A DNA stretch of 38,359 nucleotides from Chryseobacterium sp. BGARF1. Lineage in GTDB: Bacteria > Bacteroidota > Bacteroidia > Flavobacteriales > Weeksellaceae. Position numbers and translations under genes: made by a program. Of the stretch, positions 30,380 to 38,311 are shown piece by piece. The stretch is taken from the NCBI RefSeq assembly GCF_001677955.1, contig NZ_LELA01000106.1, positions 1-38,359 on the forward strand. Direction: 5' to 3'. Under the pieces are notes generated by a model, which worked only from the letters and a program-made list of their open reading frames with translations, was not told the DNA's origin and searched no databases. Every line of letters starts with the position of its first letter. Position 1 is the first letter of the stretch.

Positions 30380-31029
30380 TGTTTCACCAGAATCTTTTCG
30401 GTTGCTTTCTTGCTGAGAACTTCCGTCTTTCCTGAAATTTCTATCGTAATCGATTTATCGAAATCTTCAATTTTAAGAATTTTAATGGAAGTATTTAAAA
30501 GAAGTTTCCTTTCGGTAAGATAATTTAAAAAAGCATCATCGGATAGAGTAACAGAGGTGAAAACGACAGTTTCACCAATTTTACAATTACTTAATTGCTG
30601 CAAATCCTGAGCGATGATATTTCCGTCTTTATCGGGGATGGGTTCACCATGAGGATCAAATTTCGGATAATCTAAAATCTCATCCATTTTATCAAAGAAA
30701 ACCTGAGAATGTACATGTTCCAATTGTTCTGCGATTTCGTGTACATTTTCCCAGCCGAAATTCATCTTTTTAACAAGAAACATTTCGGTAAGACGGTGCT
30801 TTCTTACGACTAAAGCAGCTTCACGTCTGCCTTTTTCGGTAACTCTTAGCGGTTTGTAGGTTTCGTAGATTACCCAATTTTTGTCGGCAAATTTCTTCAT
30901 CATATTATTAACGCTGGGCATTTTTACGTTGAGAAATTTGCTCAGTTCGTTAATCGTCACTTTTCCTTCATGGTCAACTACATGAAACAAAGCTTTCAGA
31001 TAATTTTCTTCTGTTAATGTTGTTTTCAA
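30376..31029 (-). CDS. DtxR/MntR-family metal-dependent repressor
   Basis: 217 residues. Winged HTH at the N-terminus (LTEENYLKALFHVVDHEGKV, then INELSKFLNVKMPSVNNMMKK), metal-binding dimerisation domain (about 75-140: VRKHRLTEMFLVKKMNFGWENVHEIAEQLEHVHS with the usual His/Glu/Cys-type ligand spacing) and a C-terminal FeoA/SH3-like domain (about 150-217). It represses metal uptake genes when Mn or Fe is bound. The start is TTG at 31029, since the frame is closed by a stop three codons upstream. No metal transporter is in the window, so the target lies elsewhere. Confidence 0.88.
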   Translation of the reverse strand: MKTTLTEENYLKALFHVVDHEGKVTINELSKFLNVKMPSVNNMMKKFADKNWVIYETYKPLRVTEKGRREAALVVRKHRLTEMFLVKKMNFGWENVHEIAEQLEHVHSQVFFDKMDEILDYPKFDPHGEPIPDKDGNIIAQDLQQLSNCKIGETVVFTSVTLSDDAFLNYLTERKLLLNTSIKILKIEDFDKSITIEISGKTEVLSKKATEKILVKH

Positions 31030-31050
31030 AATGTTAGATGATTTTCATTA

Positions 31051-31058
31051 CAAAACTA
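31051..31058 (-). promoter_or_regulatory. Candidate -7 box for the MntR-like gene
   Basis: Reads TAGTTTTG on the minus strand, a TAnnTTTG match about 22 bases before the TTG start. Confidence 0.45.
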
Positions 31059-31114
31059 ACAAAATATTTTTTAAATTTTGGTCTTGTTACTTTAAGATTT
31101 TTTAATTTTACACT

Positions 31115-32146
31115 ATGAAATTTTCTTTTAAAAACGATTATTCCGAAGGGTGTCATCCAAGGATATTAGAATCACTTTTTCGAAATAATCTTAATCAGCA
31201 GGCAGGGTATGGTGAAGATGATTATTCTAAAAAAGCCAAAGAATTAATTAAAACTAAAATTGAAAATCCAGAGGCAGAAGTGTATTTTGTTTCTGGAGGA
31301 ACTCAGGCAAATCTTATTGTAATTTCTTCAATTTTAAGACCTTATCAATGTGTGATTTCTGCTGCAACCGGCCATATTTTAAATAATGAAACAGGAGCGA
31401 TAGAAGCGACCGGCCATAAAGTTTTAAGTATAGAAAAAGAAGACGGAAAACTCTTTCCGGAAGATATTATCCCTGTTTTAGAAAGCCATCAGAATGTTCC
31501 GCATCAGGTAATGCCGAAGCTGGTTTATATTTCAAACTCTACCGAGCTTGGAACAATTTACACAAAAACAGAACTTGAAAATCTTTCTAAGTTTTGTAAA
31601 GAAAACAGCCTGTATCTTTTTATGGACGGAGCTCGATTGGGCCACGCTTTGACTTCAGAAAACAACGATTTAGACTTAAAAAGTATCGCAGAATTAACCG
31701 ATATTTTCTATCTAGGAGGTACCAAAAATGGAGCTTTGTTCGGGGAAGTAATTATTATTACTGAAAATGATTTGCGTCAGGATTTCGCCTTTAATATAAA
31801 GCAAAAAGGTGCATTGCTAGCAAAAGGAAGGATTTTGGGAATTCAATTTTTGGAATTAATGCGAGATAATCTTTATTTTGATCTAGCCAAAAACGCAAAC
31901 CAACAGGCGATGAAGATTAAAAAAGCTTTGTCTGAAAGGGGAGTGCAGTTCCTCTCTGATACCACTACCAACCAGATTTTCCCGATTTTGAGCAATGAAA
32001 TTATTGATGCTTTATCTGAAAAATTTGAATTTTATATTTGGAAAAAAATAGACGGAAATTTATCTGCAATTCGTTTAATTACTTCATGGAATACTCAGAA
32101 TGAACCTGTTGAGGAGTTTATTAAAACTTTTAATAGTGAATTATAA
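31115..32146 (+). CDS. ltaE: Low-specificity threonine aldolase
   Basis: PLP enzyme that cleaves threonine or allo-threonine to glycine and acetaldehyde; cytoplasmic, 343 residues. Fold-type I beta-eliminating-lyase family: opening FKNDYSEGCHPRILESL, FVSGGTQANLIVIS (cofactor phosphate loop, about 59-72), FMDGARLGHAL (Asp171) and the Schiff-base Lys204 in YLGGTKNGALFGE. These match LtaE/GLY1-type enzymes. It is divergent from the MntR-like gene and ends at a bidirectional hairpin. Confidence 0.9.
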   Translation: MKFSFKNDYSEGCHPRILESLFRNNLNQQAGYGEDDYSKKAKELIKTKIENPEAEVYFVSGGTQANLIVISSILRPYQCVISAATGHILNNETGAIEATGHKVLSIEKEDGKLFPEDIIPVLESHQNVPHQVMPKLVYISNSTELGTIYTKTELENLSKFCKENSLYLFMDGARLGHALTSENNDLDLKSIAELTDIFYLGGTKNGALFGEVIIITENDLRQDFAFNIKQKGALLAKGRILGIQFLELMRDNLYFDLAKNANQQAMKIKKALSERGVQFLSDTTTNQIFPILSNEIIDALSEKFEFYIWKKIDGNLSAIRLITSWNTQNEPVEEFIKTFNSEL

Positions 32147-32183
32147 TTTAAAAATGCAACTCAAAAGAGCTGCATTTTTAAAT
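32147..32183. terminator. Bidirectional terminator between ltaE and the small membrane gene
   Basis: AAAATGCA-A-CTC/GAG-C-TGCATTTT stem (32151-32162, 32167-32178) with an AAAA loop and one A-C mismatch. A and T runs on both sides serve both converging genes. Confidence 0.8.
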
Positions 32184-32191
32184 TTACTTAA

Positions 32192-32503
32192 TCAATTCAT
32201 CATAGTTTTTATCCCTTCAATAACTTCGTTTTCAAAGTCTTTAATTTTCTGTTTTTTTGACCAAACATAAAGGCCAATAGGCAACATGATAATTAAAAAA
32301 GGCATAGAATCGAGCTGAGTTGTTGTCGTAACTTTTCCGGTATCAGGATTTGTATCGATTTTTACATTTCCTGTCAGTGTAAAGCCACTTTTCCTAACCT
32401 GTAGCGCTCCAAAACTGGTTTGAATTTTATACTGCGGAAATTTTTTTCTTAATTCTTCAATAAATTCATTTTTTGTAAATGGTTTTACATTAAAATTTTG
32501 CAT
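32192..32503 (-). CDS. Small single-TM protein of unknown function
   Basis: 103 residues: a hydrophilic N-terminal half (KPFTKNEFIEELRKKFPQYK, VRKSGFTLTGNVKIDTNPD) and one membrane helix (about 67-82, PFLIIMLPIGLYVW) followed by a basic/acidic tail. No family recognised. It lies 22 bases downstream of the lipoprotein gene on the same strand. Confidence 0.6.
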   Translation of the reverse strand: MQNFNVKPFTKNEFIEELRKKFPQYKIQTSFGALQVRKSGFTLTGNVKIDTNPDTGKVTTTTQLDSMPFLIIMLPIGLYVWSKKQKIKDFENEVIEGIKTMMN

Positions 32504-32525
32504 AAAGATTTAGTTTTATTGTAAT

Positions 32526-33029
32526 TTAATTTAAAGCTTTTGTGACGACCTTGCAATCAACTGTTTCCAGTTTTTGTCCGTCTTTATAAGTTATTTTCTT
32601 TTCATCTGCATAACGCATTGTTCCGTTTTCATCTTTTTGATCTCCAATTCCTTCTGTTAAAACATTACCTTTCTGGATGAAGTAAATATCTCTTTTGCTC
32701 GTTGTTCCTTCAGAGGCAAATTCATAAGTCAGCTTTAAAGTATCACCCGATTTAAATCCAAATAATTCACCTTTTGAACTGTCTTTTTCACTGTTTTTAT
32801 AGACCATTTTTCCTGAAATGGTACCTAAATTATCGTCGAGGCTTACAAAAACGCTGTCTTTTCCTGTAACTCCCAAATAACAGAAGGCTTTTGCGCCTAA
32901 TGTATCAAAAACAGGTTCTGCAGGATTTTCAAATGAATCTGTAGTTACGACAGGTTTTATTTTTTCATTTTTTTTATTACAGCTCATTGTCAAAACTGAC
33001 AACGCACCGAGTATAATATATTTTTTCAT
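32526..33029 (-). CDS. Lipoprotein of unknown function
   Basis: 167 residues with lipobox TMSC (Cys17) after a standard signal. The mature part starts Lys-rich and shows a beta-rich pattern (KAFCYLGVTGKDSVFVSLDD, NLGTISGKMVYKNSEKDSS, GDTLKLTYEFASEGTTSKRDI). It has the look of the small Bacteroidota lipoproteins related to lipocalin or NlpE-like folds, but no family is certain. First gene of a two-gene unit with the single-TM protein. Confidence 0.68.
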   Translation of the reverse strand: MKKYIILGALSVLTMSCNKKNEKIKPVVTTDSFENPAEPVFDTLGAKAFCYLGVTGKDSVFVSLDDNLGTISGKMVYKNSEKDSSKGELFGFKSGDTLKLTYEFASEGTTSKRDIYFIQKGNVLTEGIGDQKDENGTMRYADEKKITYKDGQKLETVDCKVVTKALN

Positions 33030-33455
33030 AATTTCAATATTATGTTAAATTTTATAACTGCTAATTTAAACATAAAAAAATCGGGTACTAATTTGAAATT
33101 TCATCTAAAAATCCTAATCGCTGAGAATCGTTTAAAAAATATTTTTCACATCCTATAAGTTTAATTAAAATTACACGATGTGTTTTTTTTCTTTTTTTTT
33201 TCAATTTTATCATTTATATAACTGAAAGATGAAATTTTGAATATTAGCTTTTCATTATCAATTAAAGATTGCAACTTTAAAGAACTATCAATAATCAAGC
33301 CTTTGAAATTCGGACTTATCATGATTTAATAAATTTTATATTAATTATTAAAATGATATTCTATATTTATCAAGAATCAAAAAATCCTATAATTTATATT
33401 ATGTTAAATTGTATATTTTTCTACAAATTAAAAATTCTAAAAATCGGTCTTGTAA
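33030..33455. other. AT-rich intergenic region
   Basis: About 425 bases with no ORF. It contains TTATGTTAAATT twice (33040-33051 and 33399-33410), the inverted pair AAATTTCATCT (33096-33106) and AGATGAAATTT (33227-33237), and a poly-T stretch around 33183-33201. The region sits between the start of the lipoprotein gene and the end of the SMR gene. No structured RNA is recognised. Confidence 0.6.
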
Positions 33456-33474
33456 CTAATGAGACGCCGATTTT
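33437..33474 (-). terminator. Terminator overlapping the SMR gene's 3' end
   Basis: On the minus strand the stem AATCG..GTCT/AGAC-CGATT begins inside the last codons of the SMR gene and is followed by TTTTT. It has a two-base bulge. Confidence 0.6.
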
Positions 33475-33788
33475 GAAAATACATTAATAATCACTACTCC
33501 GATAATAATTAAAGCTATTCCTAAAATTGCAGGAAGATCAAGAGTTTGCTTATAAACAAAGTAGCCCACTAAAGAAATTAAAACAATTCCTACTGCAGAC
33601 CAAATCGCATAAGCGATTCCAATTGGAATAACCTTGATTGCGTGTGTCAGCAAATAAAAAGATGCCGACATTGCTACAACAAAAATTATAGTTTGCAATG
33701 GTTTTGTAAATCCTTCAGAAGCTTTTAAAAAAGATGTAGCAACAGATTCGAAAAGTATTGCAAATGCTAAAAATATATAGTTTTTCAT
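33456..33788 (-). CDS. Small multidrug resistance (SMR) family efflux protein
   Basis: 110 residues with four membrane helices. The proton/substrate-coupling Glu14 is in AILFESVATSFLKAS, and AYAIWSAVGIVLISLVGY carries the conserved tryptophan-containing motif after helix 2. It works as an antiparallel dimer exporting cationic compounds or guanidinium-like ligands. Gdx versus Qac subtype cannot be decided by eye. Starts 18 bases after the MutS-like gene and ends the five-gene minus-strand run. Its own terminator overlaps its last codons. Confidence 0.92.
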   Translation of the reverse strand: MKNYIFLAFAILFESVATSFLKASEGFTKPLQTIIFVVAMSASFYLLTHAIKVIPIGIAYAIWSAVGIVLISLVGYFVYKQTLDLPAILGIALIIIGVVIINVFSKSASH

Positions 33789-33806
33789 ATGTAGATTTTT
33801 TATTAA

Positions 33807-35039
33807 TTAATGTTGTTTTAGTAGATCATTCAAACCATATTTATCAAAAAGTAATTTTCCAATTTCAAGTTTAGACCATCCTTCTTTTAATTTGTAAGTA
33901 AATGTTAACTCATTATCTGTAAGAAAAGATTCCAGATTTAGCAACATAATGTTCTTATTGTTCACTAAATAATTTTCTATCAAATTTAAATGAGTTGAAA
34001 AAACAAACATTGAGTTTTTATATTTAGATAAGCCATCAATCGTATCAACAGTTATTTTTGCAGCATCATTTATATTGGTTCCACTAAATATTTCATCAAA
34101 AACAACGAAGCAGTTTTTGGTCTTTAATTCCTGGAGCACATTTCTGAGATTTATAATTTCCTGCATAAAATGGCTATATCCTTCTTTTAAATTATCATTT
34201 ACAGAAAAATGTAAAAATATTCTTTCATAAAACGGAATATTACAATGCCCAGCCGGAACTGCAACTCCTAAATGAGCCAACAAAACAATGATGCTGATTG
34301 ATTTCATTGCTGTAGATTTACCCGACATGTTGGCTCCAGTAAAAATAATCGTATTCTTTTCTTTTATGTTTATCGTATTTTTAACTGCATCTTTTAAATC
34401 TAAATGATAAAAATCCTCAATCGCAAAATGGGCATTAGAATTAAAATGGGGAAATTTTAAATGGTGTTGGTGTATTCCTTTTGTAATGCTTGAATAAACA
34501 TCAAACATGTAGAAGAAATTCCAAAATGATATAAAGTTTCCGTTTTTAACTTCAGCTTCTACTTTAGATAAGATATTTTTTCGTTGTTTAAAATTTAAGA
34601 TTTTATAATGATATTCATTTATAGATAATGAATTGATAAATTGAATGTTTTTTTCAATTTCATCACAATAATCTTTACAAAGATGTGATTTCTGAAAGTT
34701 TTTTAATACAACTTCAAAACGATGAAAAAACTCTATAAATAAAGAAATATTATTATTGATCTGGTTGAAAAACTCTCTGTATGTAATTTTTGTCAGCAGA
34801 TTATAATTGTCGGAATTTACTTCACCTAAGAACTTTTGAATAGAAGAAATAATATTTTCACTACACTTGTATTCGTTAATAAGCTGGAAGTTTTCTAAAA
34901 ACATTTTCAGCTTTTGCTGCGTGTATAAAGTTTGGTTTTTATTAAAGTTTTTTTGACTAAAAAATGATACTAAATACTGTTTAGACTTTCTGGTTTGGGT
35001 AAAATTAAAATGTGATATTATTTCAGAAATATTCTCCAT
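33807..35039 (-). CDS. Short MutS-like ATPase
   Basis: 410 residues, about half the length of MutS. The C-terminal half is a MutS domain V ATPase: Walker A GANMSGKST (235-243), QEIINLRNVL (near 293), Walker B FVVFDEIFSGTN (311-322) and the STH switch (348-350). The N-terminal 220 residues are predicted helical and probably correspond to the lever/clamp region. The mismatch-recognition domain I and connector are missing, as is the Smr nuclease domain of MutS2. It may act in a non-mismatch role such as recombination control, but that is inference. It is in one run with a quinone-oxidoreductase-like gene (35 bases upstream) and the SMR pump. Confidence 0.82.
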   Translation of the reverse strand: MENISEIISHFNFTQTRKSKQYLVSFFSQKNFNKNQTLYTQQKLKMFLENFQLINEYKCSENIISSIQKFLGEVNSDNYNLLTKITYREFFNQINNNISLFIEFFHRFEVVLKNFQKSHLCKDYCDEIEKNIQFINSLSINEYHYKILNFKQRKNILSKVEAEVKNGNFISFWNFFYMFDVYSSITKGIHQHHLKFPHFNSNAHFAIEDFYHLDLKDAVKNTINIKEKNTIIFTGANMSGKSTAMKSISIIVLLAHLGVAVPAGHCNIPFYERIFLHFSVNDNLKEGYSHFMQEIINLRNVLQELKTKNCFVVFDEIFSGTNINDAAKITVDTIDGLSKYKNSMFVFSTHLNLIENYLVNNKNIMLLNLESFLTDNELTFTYKLKEGWSKLEIGKLLFDKYGLNDLLKQH

Positions 35040-35074
35040 AATTCATTTGTGTTGATGGTTTTAAATTGTTATTT

Positions 35075-36007
35075 CTAGAAATTTACCACGATTTTCCCAA
35101 CCGTTCTACCCTTTTCCAATTCTTTATGAGCATTAGATATTTCATTAAATTGATAAGTTTTATAAATATGTGGTTTTAAAACTCCTCTTTCTAAAATTTT
35201 GGCAAGTTCTTCCATATCTTTTCCATTAGACTGCACCAACATTTTCAACCCATCTGCTTTTACAGAAGCAGCTTTTTCTTCTACATCCTCATTTAAACCG
35301 CTAGGAATGCTAATGATGATTCCACCTTCTTCTAAAACTTTTACAGAATTGTCTATATTTTCACCACCAATCGTATCTAAAATAAAATCAAACTTTTCAT
35401 CGGAATTTTCCCAGTCATAATTTTTATAATCGATATGCTGATCAGCTCCGAGACTCAATACAAACTCTTTGTTCTTTGCGGATGAAGTTCCTGTTACAGA
35501 AGCTCCCAAATATTTTGCAATCTGAACAGCGAAATGACCTACTCCACCCGAAGCAGCATGAATCAAAACATTCTGACCTTCTTTCACTTCCGCTTTTTCA
35601 ATTGCCTGTAAAGCGGTTAACGCCGCTAAACTTGTCGCTGCAGCTTTTTCAAAATTGATATTTTTTGGTTTTAAAGCTAAATGATTTTCAGAAGCAGCAA
35701 CAAATTGAGCATAACCTTTTCCATGTCCCGGAAAATTAATCATTCCAAAAACTTCATCATTCAATTTAAATTTTGAAGAATTGGTTTCGACTACAATTCC
35801 GGAAATATCCCAACCTAAAATCAATGGATTTTCATCTTTTAGTTTTTGAAAAGCTCCTTTACCTGAACGGGTTTTTACATCTATTGGATTGATACTAATA
35901 GATTTTACTTCAATTAAAACTTCATCTTCTTTAATAGTTGGTTTTTCGATTTCTCTAAGCTTCAAATTTTCTGTTCCACCTGAGTTTTCTAAGATAATTG
36001 CCTTCAT
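35075..36007 (-). CDS. Quinone-oxidoreductase-like MDR family dehydrogenase
   Basis: 310 residues, NAD(P)-dependent oxidoreductase of the zinc-free medium-chain family. GroES-like N-terminus (VLIEVKSISINPIDVKTRSG, PLILGWDISGIVV), then a Rossmann fold with NVLIHAASGGVGHFAVQIAK (near 148-167) and the ATSLAALTALQ segment before it. No catalytic zinc ligands of alcohol dehydrogenases are seen. Likely reduces quinones or enones in the cytoplasm. Lies 27 bases after the nucleosidase and is part of the five-gene run. Confidence 0.88.
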   Translation of the reverse strand: MKAIILENSGGTENLKLREIEKPTIKEDEVLIEVKSISINPIDVKTRSGKGAFQKLKDENPLILGWDISGIVVETNSSKFKLNDEVFGMINFPGHGKGYAQFVAASENHLALKPKNINFEKAAATSLAALTALQAIEKAEVKEGQNVLIHAASGGVGHFAVQIAKYLGASVTGTSSAKNKEFVLSLGADQHIDYKNYDWENSDEKFDFILDTIGGENIDNSVKVLEEGGIIISIPSGLNEDVEEKAASVKADGLKMLVQSNGKDMEELAKILERGVLKPHIYKTYQFNEISNAHKELEKGRTVGKIVVNF

Positions 36008-36034
36008 ATTTTGATTTTAGTTTGGCTTTAAATT

Positions 36035-36622
36035 TTACACTTCTGTAAACAAAATTTGCTTAAATGCTTCCGAAGCAAGATGTACCTGAACCGACCAATC
36101 ATCCGCAGCATCACTTCCCGCATCGTCAGAAATATATTTTAAACCTAAAAACGGAATATTTTCCTGCATCGCGATTAATGCCAAAGGATAAGCTTCCATA
36201 TCGATGACGTTGTATTCGGTGTTGATATGGTTCATCTCAAAACTGTCACCACTTCCACAAATTCCTTCTGGTAAATTATCCATTTTAAGCCCGTTTTCCA
36301 AAACAATAGGAATTCCGGATAGCGGAGTTTCAAATTTTTTAAAACCTAAACCTTGAGCATCCATATCCCGCTGAATAAATCTTGTACAACAGATAACCTC
36401 TCCTTTTTTGAAACCGTTTCCGCCTGCAGAACCTAGATTGATGATCAGTTTTGGTTTTTTCTCCTGAATTGCTTTTGTTAATGCAATGGCTGCATTTACT
36501 TTTCCTATTCCTGTAATTAATTTTCGGGTGTGATCAAATACTTTTCCTGCTTCTGAATCTAATGCAAACACAAAAAGAGTTTCGGAAATCGGATAGCTCA
36601 ATTCTTTATTTAATGTGATCAT
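36035..36622 (-). CDS. PNP/UDP-family nucleosidase (MTA/SAH-like)
   Basis: 195 residues, shorter than the usual 230 of MTA/SAH nucleosidase. It keeps the family pattern: LITGIGKVNAAIALTKAI, IINLGSAGGNGFKKGEV, the substrate-binding NVIDMEAYPLALIAM and KYISDDAGSDAADDW, where an Asp takes the catalytic position. Probable role is salvage of nucleosides such as methylthioadenosine, S-adenosylhomocysteine or a related nucleoside. Specificity is open. Starts 14 bases after the DsbA-like gene. Confidence 0.82.
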   Translation of the reverse strand: MITLNKELSYPISETLFVFALDSEAGKVFDHTRKLITGIGKVNAAIALTKAIQEKKPKLIINLGSAGGNGFKKGEVICCTRFIQRDMDAQGLGFKKFETPLSGIPIVLENGLKMDNLPEGICGSGDSFEMNHINTEYNVIDMEAYPLALIAMQENIPFLGLKYISDDAGSDAADDWSVQVHLASEAFKQILFTEV

Positions 36623-36636
36623 AAAATTATATTATG

Positions 36637-37335
36637 TTAAATTGAACAACCATCTATATCACAAGACAAATTGTTTTGTGTATCATCTTTAAAAGGAACT
36701 ACGGTTTCTTCATAAGTCTGGGTTAAAGCATTTTTCAAAACTTCTGCAGGTTGTGCGCCAGAAACGGTATATTTACCATTTAGAATAAAAAACGGAACTC
36801 CCGAAATACCATTGTTTCTAGCTTCCAAAATATCCTGATTGATTTCGTAATCGAATTCTTCAGATTGTAAAGATTTTTTTGCTTCTTCAGCGTCGATTCC
36901 TAAAGAAACTGCTAAAGAAACCAAAGTTTCTATATCTCCCACATTTTTTCCATCCAGAAAATGAGCTTTAAACAACTCCTCCTCCATTTCATTAGACTTA
37001 TTATGTTTTTTCGCTAAATGAAGAAGTTTATGAGCGGTAAAAGTATTGGTAATCAGAGCTTTTTCAAAATTGAAATCAATTCCAGAAGCTTTTCCCATTT
37101 GAATTACCTGATTGGTCATTTGCTTTGCCTGTTCTTCCGGAAAACCTTTTTTTTCTCTGAAATATTCTGCAGTTGTTTTTGTTTCAACCAGCTCCAAAGT
37201 TGGGTCAAGTTGAAAGCTCTTCCACTCTACTTTTACCTCATCTTTGAACGGTAAAGTTTCTAAAGCCTGTTCAAAATTTTTCTTTCCGATATAGCAAAAC
37301 GGACACATTACATCCGACCAAATTTCTATTTTCAT
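36637..37335 (-). CDS. DsbA/FrnE-like thiol oxidoreductase
   Basis: 232 residues without a signal peptide, so cytoplasmic. Thioredoxin-fold protein with CPFC (Cys11, Cys14) in IEIWSDVMCPFCYIGKKNF, the helical insertion of the 2-hydroxychromene-2-carboxylate isomerase/FrnE family, and the cis-proline GVPFFILNGKYTVSGAQ (near 195). A conserved C-terminal NLSCDIDGCSI holds two further cysteines. First gene of the five-gene minus-strand cluster. FrnE homologues are linked to oxidative stress tolerance. Confidence 0.9.
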   Translation of the reverse strand: MKIEIWSDVMCPFCYIGKKNFEQALETLPFKDEVKVEWKSFQLDPTLELVETKTTAEYFREKKGFPEEQAKQMTNQVIQMGKASGIDFNFEKALITNTFTAHKLLHLAKKHNKSNEMEEELFKAHFLDGKNVGDIETLVSLAVSLGIDAEEAKKSLQSEEFDYEINQDILEARNNGISGVPFFILNGKYTVSGAQPAEVLKNALTQTYEETVVPFKDDTQNNLSCDIDGCSI

Positions 37336-37447
37336 TTTATTTAAAATTTACGTAAAGATAATGATTCGTTCAATGATTGCCAGATTTTAGGAAATAAAAA
37401 AATGTATTAAGCGCAATAGTTTTTTTCCATGAAATAATGTAAAAGAT

Positions 37448-37455
37448 TATATTTG
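37448..37455 (+). promoter_or_regulatory. Candidate -7 box for the serine hydrolase
   Basis: TATATTTG, a perfect TAnnTTTG, 25 bases before the ATG at 37481. Confidence 0.5.
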
Positions 37456-37480
37456 AAAATTCTAAAAAATTCACAGAATA

Positions 37481-38311
37481 ATGATTTCAAAAAAGATAAT
37501 TTCTACCTTTCTTATTTTTTCTTTAAGCGTAAATGCTTTTTCTCAAACCGATAAAAATTGGCAAAATAAAATTGACAGTGTTATCCAGATAAAAACTCCG
37601 ACATCATTTAATGGTATTATTTTAATTTCTAAAAAAGGGAAAACAGTATATTCTAAAGCTTTGGGATTCTCAGATATTGAAAATAAAACTCCGTTGAAAA
37701 TGAATAACCATTTTGAGATCATGTCTAATACCAAACAAGTTACCTCGGTTTTAGTTTTAAAAGAAGTTGAAAAAGGAAAAATTAATCTTCAAAATCCAAT
37801 TAAAAAATATTTACCAGAATTAACACAAACTTGGGCAGATTCTGTGACGGTTCATCAGCTTTTGAATCACACTCACGGAATTGTTGATGTTGAAAAACCA
37901 TTAATTTTCAAGCCTGGAACTGATTTTAAATATGGCAACCTTTCAAATAACCTTTTAGGGAAAATTGTTGAAAATGTATCAGGGAAATCATACATGGAAT
38001 TGGCTTCAAAATTATTTAAGCAGTTAAAAATGAATGATACATTCTGCTATTCTAAAAACGATAAACGAAATCTTGTTTTTGGCTACATCAATAAAGAAAA
38101 CAAGTTCACGAAAGTAGAAAATTCGATGATCAATGAAGAAAATTTACCTGCAGACGGAGTCATTTCTACAGTAAACGATTTAGTAATTTGGAATAATCAA
38201 CTTCATAAAGGTGAAATTTTAAGCCCAAAATCTTATCAATTAATGACCTCAGAATCTGCAAAATCTCAGCATTGTAATCTTCCCCAAAAACCGTATCATT
38301 TAAAAATATAG
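37481..38311 (+). CDS. Serine hydrolase (class C beta-lactamase fold), apparently truncated
   Basis: 276 residues. Signal peptide (to about residue 22, VNAFSQ). Beta-lactamase-type penicillin-recognising fold with SxxK Ser82-Asn-Thr-Lys85 (IMSNTKQVTS) and YxN Tyr151-Gly-Asn153 (FKYGNLSNNLLGKI). Members of this family usually continue another 60-100 residues, with a YGYGW-type strand and a HxG/KTG-like third motif. Here the chain departs from the expected pattern after SAKSQH and ends at QKPYHLKI with no third motif in any frame before the window ends. A deletion or frameshift after about 38270 is likely, and the protein is probably inactive or a remnant. Confidence 0.8.
   Translation: MISKKIISTFLIFSLSVNAFSQTDKNWQNKIDSVIQIKTPTSFNGIILISKKGKTVYSKALGFSDIENKTPLKMNNHFEIMSNTKQVTSVLVLKEVEKGKINLQNPIKKYLPELTQTWADSVTVHQLLNHTHGIVDVEKPLIFKPGTDFKYGNLSNNLLGKIVENVSGKSYMELASKLFKQLKMNDTFCYSKNDKRNLVFGYINKENKFTKVENSMINEENLPADGVISTVNDLVIWNNQLHKGEILSPKSYQLMTSESAKSQHCNLPQKPYHLKI

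Noticed and set aside
35199..35658. Two plus-strand frames inside the MDR oxidoreductase gene
   Set aside because: Shadows of the minus-strand gene, with no independent support.
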